DNA of 64,000 bases from CALOCN01 sp942491735 (GTDB lineage: Bacteria > Eisenbacteria > RBG-16-71-46 > JABDJR01). A program made the position numbers and the translations under genes. The stretch lies in assembly GCA_942491735.1 (NCBI GenBank), contig CALOCN010000014.1, positions 3,162,001 through 3,226,000 of the forward strand, in the 5' to 3' direction. Below, piece by piece: positions 1 through 9,200 of the stretch. The number at the start of each line of letters is the position of its first letter. Position 1 is the first letter of the stretch. The notes beneath the pieces were generated by a model. The model was not told the origin of the DNA. It worked only from the letters and a program-made list of their open reading frames with translations, and did not search any database.

Positions 1-408
1 GACGGCGCCCGGGTGCAGTTGCGGCTGGAGTCGCGATTGCCCCGGGCCATGGTGGACCCGGTTTCGTTGCGGCGCATCGTGGAGAACCTGGTGCGCAACG
101 GGATCGAGAGCCTCGAGGGCGGGGGCACGGTCACGGTGACCACGGAGTCCGCGGAAGACACGGTGCGGGTCACGGTGCGCGATACCGGAGTGGGGATCCC
201 GGAGGAAGAGCAGGACCGGGTCTTCCAGGACTTCTTCAGCACCAAGGAGAGCGGGTCCGGGTTGGGGCTCTCCATCGTGCGCCGCCTGGTTTCGGACAAT
301 CATGGACGACTGACATTGACCAGCACCACCGGAGCGGGAACCTCGGTCAGCTTCACCCTGCCCCGGGCGACGGGTGCGGCGGCGAGTCCCGGCAAGGAGC
401 CTTCATGA
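1..408 (+). CDS. Sensor histidine kinase, C-terminal ATPase part (5' end outside window)
   Basis: The reading frame is open from base 1, so only the last 135 residues are present. They form a HATPase_c domain: an N box (ENLVRN), a G1 box (DTGVGIP) and a G2 box (GSGLGLSI), in the right order and spacing for ATP binding by a two-component kinase. The sensor and the phosphoacceptor histidine lie upstream of the window. Its stop overlaps the start of the next gene by four bases (ATGA), so kinase and response regulator are almost certainly co-translated partners. The signal it senses cannot be told from this fragment. Confidence 0.93.
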   Translation, partial: DGARVQLRLESRLPRAMVDPVSLRRIVENLVRNGIESLEGGGTVTVTTESAEDTVRVTVRDTGVGIPEEEQDRVFQDFFSTKESGSGLGLSIVRRLVSDNHGRLTLTSTTGAGTSVSFTLPRATGAAASPGKEPS

Positions 409-1766
409 GCGTTGTTCTTGTTGTCGACGATGTCCCGGCCCTGTGCGAGCAGTACGCCTACGATCTGAAACGGATCGGCGGCTACGGGACGCTCACCGCG
501 ACCTCGGGGCGCCAGGCCCTGGACATGCTGGAGAGCGAGGCGGTGGACTGCATGGTCCTGGACCTGGAAATGCCCGGCATGGACGGGTTCGAGGTGCTGA
601 CCCGCCTCGCGGAGGAACGGCGCACCCTCCCGGTCATCGTCTACACCAGCACCGGGGACTTCGATCGCTGTGTCCGGGCGGTCAAGCTGGGAGCCCACGG
701 GTTCATCGACAAGTCGGAACCGGTGGAGCGGGTGGCGCACGAGATCGCCAACGCCCTGGAACGGTCGCGGCTGCGGGGCGAGGTGTCGGAATTGCGGCGG
801 CGCCTGGGGTCGGAGTCCCCTCTCCTGGGGGAAAGCCCGGCCATGGAGACCCTACGGACCCGGATCGGCAAGCTGGCCCCCATCCCGAGCCCGGTCCTGA
901 TCCTGGGGGAAAGCGGAACCGGCAAGGAACTGGTGGCGCGGGCGCTGCACACCGGCAGCGGCCGCAAGGGGTCCTTCCTGGCCATCAACTGTGCCGCGCT
1001 CCCGGAGAACCTGGTGGAGAGCGAGCTCTTTGGCCATGAGAAGGGCGCGTTCACCGGGGCGGAACGGCTTCGCCGCGGTGCGTTCGAGTCCGCGGCGGGA
1101 GGGACGCTCTTTCTCGATGAGATCGGCGAGCTGCCCCAGGCCATGCAGGCCAAGATGCTGCGGGTGCTGGAGGAATCGGTGGTGACCCGGGTGGGGGGCA
1201 CGCGCACCGTCGCGGTCACCGCGCGGGTGGTGGCGGCGACCAACCGCAACCTGGATCACGAGGTGACCGAGGGGCGCTTTCGCGAGGACCTGCTCTACCG
1301 GCTCAACGTGCACACGGTGGCGGTCCCGCCGTTGCGGGAGCGGCTGGGGGATGTGCCGCTGTTGGCGGCGCGGTTCGTGGAGTCGGTCTGCGCGAACCTG
1401 GGCGTGCGGGCCAAGAACCTGGACCCGGACGCAACGCGGGTGCTCAAGGCGTACGACTGGAAACGCAACAACGTGCGCGAGCTGCGCAATATCGTGGAGC
1501 GCATGGTCATCGCCGCGGACGGGGAAACGATCGAGGCGGAGCATGTCCCGGACGAGGTGCTGGAAGGCGGACCACGCCCCCAGGGGGGCGGGCCCGCGGT
1601 GACGCTCAAGGATCGCAAGCTGGAGGCGGAGCGCGGGATCCTGGTGGAGGCGTTGGAGCGCAACGACTGGCACATCACGAATACCGCGAAGGAGCTGGGG
1701 CTGGCGGACCATGCGAGCCTGCTCAAGATCATGCGGCGACATGACCTGAAACGCCCGGGGTCGTAG
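405..1766 (+). CDS. NtrC-family sigma-54-activating response regulator
   Basis: A 453-residue protein with three domains. The N-terminal receiver has D53 as phosphoacceptor, T81 and K103. The central AAA+ domain has Walker A GESGTGKE at 168-175 and the sigma-54-contacting GAFTGA loop at 214-219, followed by a Walker B (GGTLFLDE). The C-terminal Fis-type helix-turn-helix ends LLKIMRRHDLK. Family knowledge: phosphorylation by the partner kinase allows oligomerisation and ATP-driven opening of sigma-54 promoters. All key residues are present, so it should be active. The candidate sigma-54 promoter at 4489-4504 is a plausible local target, but this is inference. Confidence 0.96.
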   Translation: MSVVLVVDDVPALCEQYAYDLKRIGGYGTLTATSGRQALDMLESEAVDCMVLDLEMPGMDGFEVLTRLAEERRTLPVIVYTSTGDFDRCVRAVKLGAHGFIDKSEPVERVAHEIANALERSRLRGEVSELRRRLGSESPLLGESPAMETLRTRIGKLAPIPSPVLILGESGTGKELVARALHTGSGRKGSFLAINCAALPENLVESELFGHEKGAFTGAERLRRGAFESAAGGTLFLDEIGELPQAMQAKMLRVLEESVVTRVGGTRTVAVTARVVAATNRNLDHEVTEGRFREDLLYRLNVHTVAVPPLRERLGDVPLLAARFVESVCANLGVRAKNLDPDATRVLKAYDWKRNNVRELRNIVERMVIAADGETIEAEHVPDEVLEGGPRPQGGGPAVTLKDRKLEAERGILVEALERNDWHITNTAKELGLADHASLLKIMRRHDLKRPGS

Positions 1767-1817
1767 GGAACGAACCCCGGGCGCATCGTACGGTCTGGAC
1801 CAGGGACCCTATCCCTG
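1752..1817. terminator. Two hairpins between convergent genes
   Basis: A strong inverted repeat at 1752-1783 (CGCCCGGGGT pairing with ACCCCGGGCG) spans the stop codon of the response regulator. A second, CAGGGA/TCCCTG at 1801-1817, sits just before the end of the opposite-strand gene. Neither is followed by a T run, so they are transcript-end structures rather than textbook intrinsic terminators. Confidence 0.5.
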
Positions 1818-1819
1818 TA

Positions 1820-4165
1820 CTAGAACCCGAACCCTCCCGTGGGGACGTACACTTTCTTCCATGCCGTCCAGTCACTGTACTGCGTGCCGCTGGTCACGGC
1901 ACGGACCTTGTACTTCCACCACTGGCCCTGGGTGGGCGTGGCGTCGTTGTAGCTCGTCGTCGACGAAGTGAACGTGGCCGGGGTTCCCGAGGGCCAGGGC
2001 TGACGCTCGATCTCGTAGTGGTCGATGGTCCCGCAGGTTGCCGTCGAGGCACTCCAGGACACGTTAACCACGCCGGGAATCGCGCCCAGGGTGAGGCCGC
2101 TGGGGCTTGTTGCGTACGGAATCGTGATCTCCAACTCCCCGGTTCCGATCGAGAGCACACTGCTCGCGTTCTCCGCGAACACCTCGTAGTCGTGCAGGGT
2201 GGTGGAACAGGAAGAGACGGATGCATCCTGGTAGTACGTATTGGTGGTGCGGGCGAGCTCGGCCCCATCCCGGTACACGACGTATTCGTCCAGGCATCCG
2301 TTCGAGGGAACCGCGTCCCAGGTCAGCGTGACCGGGAACCCCGCCGAAGCGGTCGCGTCGGCCAGGTTGGTCGGTGCATCCACCGACGTGGCGTTCAGGT
2401 TGGTCGCCGAGGATACCCGGTCCACCTCGTCCACCGACTTGACCTGGTAGGTCACGGTCGTGCAGCCCGCAGCCCCGGTGTCCTCATACTCCAGGGCGAG
2501 CCCGGTGTAGATGGGGGTCCCTCCCCCGTTTCGATACAGGCGGTACTCCGTCACTTGCGAGTAGGTCCCATCCGCGGCGTTCCAGGCTATCGTGGGAGGG
2601 TTTCCCACGGTCTGAGTCACCGTGCTGGGAGGGTACGGATCGGTTCGATCGGCAACGTAGGTGCCGCCGACCTGCACCGAACCCAGCGTTGCGTGCGTAG
2701 CGGTCACGGAGAAGGTGTGCACACCCTCGGGTGCGTTTCCTCCTTCATAGACCAACGCCACGTCAACGACCTCGGTCTGCCCTCCCCCCACGCTGATGCT
2801 GGAGACCATGCTCAGCGAGAAGCCCGTCGGTGGCGTACCGGAGAGGCTGAAGAGCTCGGCTGCACCACAGCTGTTGTTGGTCAGATGGAGATCGAAGGGA
2901 ACGGTCACCAGGCCGGACTTGGGTAATCCGGCGTTGACCACGCGATTCTCATCGAACGAGGCGGTTGGACCCGCCGGCGTGTAGGTGACGTCGACCGTGG
3001 CGCCGCTGGAGTCGCTGCTGACAAAGTCGATGGTGATCCCATCCAGGGTGATCGACGAGTTGGTGGCGTCGAGAATCGCCTCCAACTCGGACTCGAGGCC
3101 ATCCTCGCGCTGGACGAGGACCTTCGAGAAGTAGTCCACTCCCCACACGCTGGTGTTCCCGGTCATGGAGCGGAAAAAGCTGGTGCCATCGAAGGATCCC
3201 GCCACCGGGTATCGATAGGACAGGTAGAGACTGTAAGTCCCGCCGTCGACACGCAGGACCTGGGGGTCCGTCCCCGGGGTCGCGGCCAAGGGGGCGATGG
3301 CCTGGCCCGAGACATCGCAGCTGATGACTTCCGGGCTCACCCACCCCGCCTGCACCTTGTGGTACCCGTGGAAGTGTCGATGAGGGAGGTTGTTCCCACC
3401 GAGAACCGGGGACCCCATTACGCAGGACAGGTCACGGTAGCCTACCCCGACGTTGCCGAGGTTACCCGAGGGAACCGAAGGATCATGGTCGTCCGCATGC
3501 CGAATCAGGAAATTGTCCCGGATCCGGTGTCCCAGTTCATGGGAAAAGAATCCTGGAATATGCCAGGCATTGACCTCGATGTTCATCTCACCACCGGCCG
3601 CCTCCCCGGCCTGGCCCCCGCACTCGTTCTGGGCATTCGGGGTCACCCAGATCACCCGTTGGAACTGACCAGGAGTCTCCAGGTCGTAGCCTTCCGTCAG
3701 GGCCTGGGCGATCGCCTTTTCCTGCCAGCACGGCTTGTCGCATGGGCTGTCGTCGATTTCGCCGCAATCCTCGTTCGGGTCGAGGGTCGACATCACATAG
3801 GGGCCAAGAACCGTCCCGCTTATCTGTAGTGCGCCGTACGACATCTCCTCGAACAGCTCAGCCACCGAGAAGTCGTTCTCGGAGTCCCACAACGTTTCGA
3901 GGTAGGTGCCGGCGCTTGCGTCGAACATGATCTCGTCAATGATGGTGGCTGCCTCGTCCCCATCTGCGGCGGGAGACCAATCGGAGCCCACCGGCTCCAC
4001 CAGGACCACCGCGACACTCATGGTATCGACCGAGGCGAGACCGAAGAGTCCGGGGGCGCTCCCGGGTCGGGTCGGAATTCCGTTCTCGTCGCTCTCGCCA
4101 CAGGAGAGAGTCAACACGGCCAACAACAGCGTCAGGGGAATCAACAGTCGTTTGGAGTACCACAT
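1820..4165 (-). CDS. Secreted lipoprotein metalloprotease, M11/M6-like, with C-terminal fibronectin type III-like domains
   Basis: I chose the ATG at 4165 because it follows AGAGGGTGA and begins a lipoprotein signal (lipobox cysteine C22 in LTLSC). A longer frame upstream has no signal peptide. The 781-residue protein has the zincin motif HELGH at 209-213, and farther on DLSCVMG and a G-W segment, as in gametolysin-like M11 or M6 peptidases. The next histidine after HELGH is ten residues away (H223), so the usual HExxHxxGxxH spacing is not met. The C-terminal 250 or so residues look like repeated fibronectin type III domains (recurring WNA, WDAV and SWSAS strands with aromatic and tyrosine positions). 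Likely surface-anchored protease; substrate unknown. No convincing promoter was found for it. Confidence 0.87.
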   Translation of the reverse strand: MWYSKRLLIPLTLLLAVLTLSCGESDENGIPTRPGSAPGLFGLASVDTMSVAVVLVEPVGSDWSPAADGDEAATIIDEIMFDASAGTYLETLWDSENDFSVAELFEEMSYGALQISGTVLGPYVMSTLDPNEDCGEIDDSPCDKPCWQEKAIAQALTEGYDLETPGQFQRVIWVTPNAQNECGGQAGEAAGGEMNIEVNAWHIPGFFSHELGHRIRDNFLIRHADDHDPSVPSGNLGNVGVGYRDLSCVMGSPVLGGNNLPHRHFHGYHKVQAGWVSPEVISCDVSGQAIAPLAATPGTDPQVLRVDGGTYSLYLSYRYPVAGSFDGTSFFRSMTGNTSVWGVDYFSKVLVQREDGLESELEAILDATNSSITLDGITIDFVSSDSSGATVDVTYTPAGPTASFDENRVVNAGLPKSGLVTVPFDLHLTNNSCGAAELFSLSGTPPTGFSLSMVSSISVGGGQTEVVDVALVYEGGNAPEGVHTFSVTATHATLGSVQVGGTYVADRTDPYPPSTVTQTVGNPPTIAWNAADGTYSQVTEYRLYRNGGGTPIYTGLALEYEDTGAAGCTTVTYQVKSVDEVDRVSSATNLNATSVDAPTNLADATASAGFPVTLTWDAVPSNGCLDEYVVYRDGAELARTTNTYYQDASVSSCSTTLHDYEVFAENASSVLSIGTGELEITIPYATSPSGLTLGAIPGVVNVSWSASTATCGTIDHYEIERQPWPSGTPATFTSSTTSYNDATPTQGQWWKYKVRAVTSGTQYSDWTAWKKVYVPTGGFGF

Positions 4166-4372
4166 GGCAATCACCCTCTTGATTGGTAGATGGATGGCGG
4201 CCACGCGCCTTGAGTCCTGGGGTGTTTGCCTGGGTGTTGGGGACGGCAGGGCCAAGTAGCCGCCTACGATTTCGAGCACTCTCGCGCTCTCATACACACG
4301 CTAGCAAGCGACAGTATGCTCGGCTCTGCCCGGCTCGCATAGTCCCTTCGTTGTGCTCACGCATAGCGGAGT

Positions 4373-4412
4373 GTGTTCAGATGGACACCTCCGCCTGTGT
4401 CCGCCTGAACAC
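4373..4412. promoter_or_regulatory. Long inverted repeat, candidate activator binding site
   Basis: GTGTTCAGATGGACAC is followed after eight bases by GTGTCCGCCTGAACAC. The 16-base arms are complementary at 14 positions. The centre lies about 110 bases upstream of the -12 element of the sigma-54 promoter at 4489-4504, the usual distance for an enhancer bound by an NtrC-type activator. Binding by the regulator at 405-1766 is inference. Confidence 0.55.
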
Positions 4413-4488
4413 GAGCGCTGGAACCCGCAACGCAAGCTCCGATCGCAACCAATTGATAGGACACTGATTAGGAAAGCAAACATCTATT

Positions 4489-4504
4489 TGGCCCGACTCC
4501 TGCT
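4489..4504 (+). promoter_or_regulatory. Candidate sigma-54 promoter of the TPR gene
   Basis: TGGCCCGACTCCTGCT matches the sigma-54 consensus TGGCACG-N4-TTGCW at all but two specified positions, with the invariant GG and GC twelve bases apart. Predicted transcription start is near 4516, giving a leader of about 95 bases before the ATG at 4611. Confidence 0.6.
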
Positions 4505-4610
4505 TTAACCAACTCCCATAGCCCACAACGGGCCGCTTCGGAGGATCCACTCCGGAGCACACCGAACTTCGGCGACGCGTTCCGGCGCCGGGTTCACGGA
4601 GGGAGTCAAC

Positions 4611-5552
4611 ATGTCCAAGTCCACCACCCCCATCGAAGCCAACCCCAAGACCGTACGGGCGGTGAGCCTCTCGCTCCTGCTTGGCTCCGGATTCCTCTTT
4701 GCCGGTGTCGGCGACGTCGCCGGCACCCAGGACCCCGAGGTCCCGCGGACCTCGGACATCGTCTACGACCAGACGCAGCAGTACCCGCTCACTCTCGACG
4801 AGGCCATGGAGAGCTACCGGGAAGGCAACTACGAGGAAGCGCAGCTCTTCTTCTCCGAGTACGTCCGCCTGCGGCCCCAGGTGGCCTGGGGTCACTACAT
4901 GCTCGGTCTGTGCGCCTGGAAGTCGGGTGACCTGGAGGCGGCGGAGCAGAGCCTCCTGCGTTCCGCCGAGCTGGGCCCGGAGAACCCCAAGGCCCGCATC
5001 AACCTGTGCCGCGTGCTCATGGACGCGGGACGGCACGAGGAAGCCCTGGATCACTGCCTGCTCGCCCAGGGAACCTGGCCCGAGAACGCCGAGGCGCACC
5101 GGGTGGCCGGACGCGCGCATCAGAACCTGGGACAGCCCAACGAGGCAATCACCGCCTACCAGCACGCGCTGATCGCGGATCCCGAAGACGCCTGGTCCAT
5201 GAACAACCTGGGCCTGGTCTACATCCACCAGGGTCGCTACGAGCAGGCCCTGGAACCGCTCGCCCGCGCCACCGAGCTGCGCAACGAGCCGGTCTTCTAC
5301 AACAACCTCGGTATTGCTCTCGAACGAAGCGGCTATCCGGTGGCGGCGCGTGACGCCTATGCCGAAGCGGTGCGGCGCTCCGCGTCCTACACCCGGGCGG
5401 AAGACAACTTCAACCGCCTTGAGTCCATGGATGGATTGGTGTCCGGGGACCCCGGGCTCCCCATCCTCGCCGACCGCTTCGAGACGACCATCGGCACCTG
5501 GAGATCCTCCGAGGTGGCCAGTACGAACACCGCGACCGACTCCGATCGCTGA
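4611..5552 (+). CDS. Exported TPR-repeat protein
   Basis: A 313-residue protein whose ATG follows GGAGGGAGTCAAC. Residues 17-35 form a hydrophobic segment, either an uncleaved anchor or a signal peptide. From about residue 60 to 270 there are five or six tetratricopeptide repeats (recurring A-x-x-x-Y-x-x-A and N-N-L-G patterns), a protein-protein interaction scaffold. The C-terminus is a short polar tail. It stands behind a candidate sigma-54 promoter and ends in a strong terminator, so it is probably a single-gene transcript. Partner and function are unknown. Confidence 0.9.
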   Translation: MSKSTTPIEANPKTVRAVSLSLLLGSGFLFAGVGDVAGTQDPEVPRTSDIVYDQTQQYPLTLDEAMESYREGNYEEAQLFFSEYVRLRPQVAWGHYMLGLCAWKSGDLEAAEQSLLRSAELGPENPKARINLCRVLMDAGRHEEALDHCLLAQGTWPENAEAHRVAGRAHQNLGQPNEAITAYQHALIADPEDAWSMNNLGLVYIHQGRYEQALEPLARATELRNEPVFYNNLGIALERSGYPVAARDAYAEAVRRSASYTRAEDNFNRLESMDGLVSGDPGLPILADRFETTIGTWRSSEVASTNTATDSDR

Positions 5553-5572
5553 GCTTCCTCGAGAGCAACCCC

Positions 5573-5613
5573 CCGGGTCCTTCCGCCTTCGGGCGGGGGG
5601 GCCCGGTCTTTTT
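5573..5613 (+). terminator. Rho-independent terminator after the TPR gene
   Basis: A G+C-rich hairpin with outer arms CCGGG/CCCGG and inner CCGCC-ttcg-GGCGG is followed by TCTTTTT. It lies 20 bases past the stop at 5552. Confidence 0.85.
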
Positions 5614-5638
5614 GAAACCCGTTACCAAGGAGGAACCC

Positions 5639-6112
5639 ATGCGAAGCCGAATTTTCCGCCGAGCCTTATCGATATCCACCCTGGCCGCGGCGTTGAGCCT
5701 TCCCGTCGTTGCCCACGCGCATCCCTTCGGTCTGGGAGTGATGGTCGGTGAGCCCACCGGGCTCTCCGGGAAGCAGTGGCTTGGTTCCCACTCCGCGGTC
5801 GACTTCGGGGCCTCGTGGGCCCTGGAGAAGAACGAGAACCTGCACCTGCACGCCGACTACCTCTGGCACTCGGCCGGGTTCATCAGCTCATCCGAACCCG
5901 AGCTGGGAGCGTACATCGGAGTGGGAGGGCGCGTGCTCTTCCTGGAGAACTCGGAGGACCGGATCGGGGTCCGGGTGCCCCTGGGAGTGAGCTATCAGTT
6001 CTCACAGAACCGATTCGAGCTGTTCTTCGAGGTGGCTCCGGTCGTGGACCTGGTCCCCGATACCGAGACCGACCTCGGGGGCGGGATCGGGCTCCGCTAC
6101 CAGTTCCGGTAG
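5639..6112 (+). CDS. Small secreted protein, likely outer-membrane beta-barrel
   Basis: The start at 5639 is fixed by AAGGAGG seven bases upstream. A longer in-frame start lies inside the preceding terminator. The 157-residue product has a signal peptide ending near AHA, then alternating hydrophobic and polar strands with many glycines and aromatics (for example GAYIGVGGRVLFL, IGLRYQF) and a penultimate phenylalanine, as in small outer-membrane barrels. I recognise no specific family. Its promoter must lie within the 86 bases after the upstream gene or depend on read-through. Confidence 0.85.
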   Translation: MRSRIFRRALSISTLAAALSLPVVAHAHPFGLGVMVGEPTGLSGKQWLGSHSAVDFGASWALEKNENLHLHADYLWHSAGFISSSEPELGAYIGVGGRVLFLENSEDRIGVRVPLGVSYQFSQNRFELFFEVAPVVDLVPDTETDLGGGIGLRYQFR

Positions 6113-6188
6113 GGGGGACACCGGGCTTCGCCGCCGTGCGGCGCACCTCCCGGGTACACTCGTGCCCCGACGCGCCCGGGGGGGTGCA

Positions 6189-6220
6189 GAGGCCTCGGCC
6201 AAACGGCCGGGGCCTCATTC
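6189..6220 (+). terminator. Terminator hairpin between convergent genes
   Basis: GAGGCCTCGGCC and GGCCGGGGCCTC pair over 12 bases (one G-T wobble) with an AAAC loop at 6189-6216, followed by ATTCTATT. It begins three bases past the carB stop, so it may serve both strands, but the T-rich side suits the rightward gene. Confidence 0.7.
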
Positions 6221-9200
6221 TATTCGCTGCCTACCTTGACCGGTCTCGCTTCCCCCATGCTCTGCAACGCCCGCACCTGGAACCCGCCCTTGAGAATCGC
6301 CTCGATCCCGCACACCGCCGCCGCCGCCCCGGGGAGCGTGGTCACGCAGGGCACACCCTGTTCCATGGCGGCAAGGCGGATCACCCGGTCGTCGGACTTG
6401 GACTTGCGACCCAGGGGGGTGTTGAGCACGAGGTGGACCTTGCCGTCGCGGATCATGTCCACCGCGGTCGGGCTGCCCTCCCCGACCTTGTGGATGGCGG
6501 TCACCGGGACGCCGTTCATGCGCAGGAACCGCTCCGTGCCCTCGGTCGCGACCAGATCGAACTGCATTGAAACAAGCTGCTTGGCCAGGAACACCACCGC
6601 ACGTTTGTCCGCGTCGCGCACGGAGAGAAACACGGTGCCGCTGGTGGGAAGCGGCTCCCCTGCCGCGGCCTGGGCCTTGGCGTACGCTTCGCCGAAGTCC
6701 GCCCCGGTGCCCATCACTTCTCCGGTCGACTTCATCTCCGGGCCCAGGAGGGTGTCCTCGCCGGGAAAGCGGTCGAATGGGAGCACCGGTTTCTTGACGC
6801 TGACCAGGTCGCGGCGGGACATGGTTTCGGGGGTGTCCTTCAGCGACCCACCCAGGAGCGCCTTCACGGCAAGAGGAACCAGCGGAATCCCCGCCGCCTT
6901 GCTCACGAAGGGCACGGTGCGGGACGCACGCGGGTTGGCCTCGATGATGTAGATCGCATCCCCCTTCACCGCGTACTGCACGTTGATGAGACCACACACC
7001 TTGAACGCCCGCGCCAGTTGTGCCGTCATGTCCTTGAGGAGCTGCTCGGTGGTCGCGCCAATGCTGTAGGGCGGGGTGAGGCAGGAACTGTCCCCCGAAT
7101 GCACGCCGGCTTCCTCGATGTGCTCCAGCACCGCGCCCACGATGACCGTCTTGCCGTCGCTCACCGCGTCAACGTCCAGTTCCACCGCGTCCTCCAGGAA
7201 CGCGTCGAGCAGCACCGGCGCCTGGGGAGAGATGGTGATGCCCTCGGCGATGAGGAGTTCCAGTTCCGTGCGGGCATAGATCGTGCGCATCCCCTGGCCG
7301 CCCAGGACGAACGAAGGACGGACCAGCACCGGGTAGCCAATCCGCTCCGCCTCCTGGATGAGGTCTTCGCGCCGGGTGGCGATGCGGCTCCTGGGCTGGG
7401 TGAGCCCCAGGCGCTGGATGAGCGCCCGGAAGGTGTCCCGGTTCTCGGCGTCGTCGATGGCCTGGGGCTGGGTTCCCAGGATGGGGATACGGGCCCGCTC
7501 GATGGGCCGGGCCAGCTTGAGCGGGGTCTGTCCGCCGAACTGCAACACCACCCCGCCCGGTCGCTCCTTCTCCAGCACGTTGAGGACATGTTCCTCGGTG
7601 AGCGGCTCGAAATAGAGCCGGTCGCTGACGTCGTAATCGGTGGAGACGGTCTCGGGGTTGGAGTTGATGAAGATGACGGGACGCCCGGAGGCCCGGATGG
7701 ACTGGGCCGCCTGGACACAGCAGTAGTCGAACTCCACCCCCTGGCCAATGCGGTTGGGGCCGGAGCCCAGGACCGCCACCGCGCTCTCGCCCAGGGGTTC
7801 CCCCTCGTCCTCGGACTCGTAGGTGGAGTAGAAGTACGGGGTCTCGGCCGGGAACTCCGCGGCGCAGGTGTCCACCGCCTTGAAGGTGGGGCGCACGTCG
7901 AGGCGGAGCCGCAGGGCGCGAACGTCCGGTTCGGGAAGGTCGATGAGCCCGGCAATCCACGCGTCGGTGAGCCCCTGGCGCTTGGCCCGCCGCATGAGCG
8001 TCGCCGCGGCTTCCGTGTCGTTGGCCTTGAGCAGCTTGGGCAAGCGAGTGCGGATGGCCTGTTCCGTGGCGATGATCTCGGCCATGCGATCCAGGAACCA
8101 CAGGTCCACCCCGGTGAGGTCCGCCAGTTGCTGTGGGGTGTGTCCGCGGCGCAGGGCGTGGAGAAGCAGGAACGGTCGTCGCCAGGTGGGCCGGGCCAGG
8201 TTCGCGTCATCCAGGGCACCCCGAGTGAACGCGGTGCCGCTGATCAAGGTGTCCACGTTGTCGATCTCGAGGCTCACCAGGGCCTTGATATAGGCCTCGG
8301 TGAAGGTACGACCAATGGCCATGACCTCCCCCACCGACTTCATGCGCGTGGTCAGAGTGTCGTCGGCGAGAGGGAACTTGTTGAAGTTCCAGCGCGGGAC
8401 CTTCACCACCACATAGTCCAGGCTGGGCTCGAAGCAGGCGGGGGTGACCCGGGTGATGTCGTTGGGAATGGCATCGAGCGTCTCGCCGCTGGCCAGACGG
8501 GCTGCGATCTTGGCGATGGGAAACCCGGTCGCCTTGCTGGCCAGGGCGCTGGAGCGGGAGACCCGCGGGTTCATCTCGATGATGACGATGCGCCCGTCCC
8601 TGGGGTTGAGGCCGAACTGGACGTTGGAGCCGCCGGTGTCGACCCCTACCGCGCGCAGGGTTTCCAGCGAGTAGTCGCGCAGGCGTTGGTACTCGCGGTC
8701 CGTGAGGGTCTGGATAGGGGCCACGGTGACCGAGTCCCCGGTGTGTACCCCCATGGGGTCCAGGTTCTCGATCCCGCACACGATGACCGCGTTGTCCGCG
8801 CCGTCCCGCATGACCTCGAGCTCGAACTCCTTCCAGCCGGTGAGGTCCTCCTCGATGAGCACGGTGGAAACCGGCGAGAGACGCAGGGCATCCTTGGTGA
8901 TGCGGGTCAGTTCGTCGTGGTTGGTGGCGCGTCCGCCCCCCGCTCCGCCCAGGGTGAAGCTGGGACGGAGGATGACCGGGAAGCCGATCTCGTTGGCGAG
9001 TCGGGTTGCTTCTTCCAGGGAACGGGCGAACCCGGATTCGGGGAGAGGAATGCCGGCCTCGCGCATGGTGTCGCGGAAACGATCCCGGTCTTCGGCCTTC
9101 TGGATCGCTTCCGGCGTGGCGCCGATCATCTTGACGTTGAGTTTGTCGAGGGTCCCCTGCTCGGCGAGGGTGATGGCCACGTTGAGCGCGGTCTGCCCAC

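Larger units (their letters stand above)
4166..4610. other. 445-base divergent intergenic region
   Basis: This gap separates the metalloprotease (leftward) from the TPR gene (rightward). It holds a long inverted repeat at 4373-4412 and a candidate sigma-54 promoter at 4489-4504, both described separately. I see no additional gene in it. Confidence 0.6.

Noticed and set aside
4166..4372. Second sigma-54 promoter facing the metalloprotease
   Set aside because: I scanned the minus strand for GG and GC doublets twelve bases apart with a flanking T and found no acceptable match.
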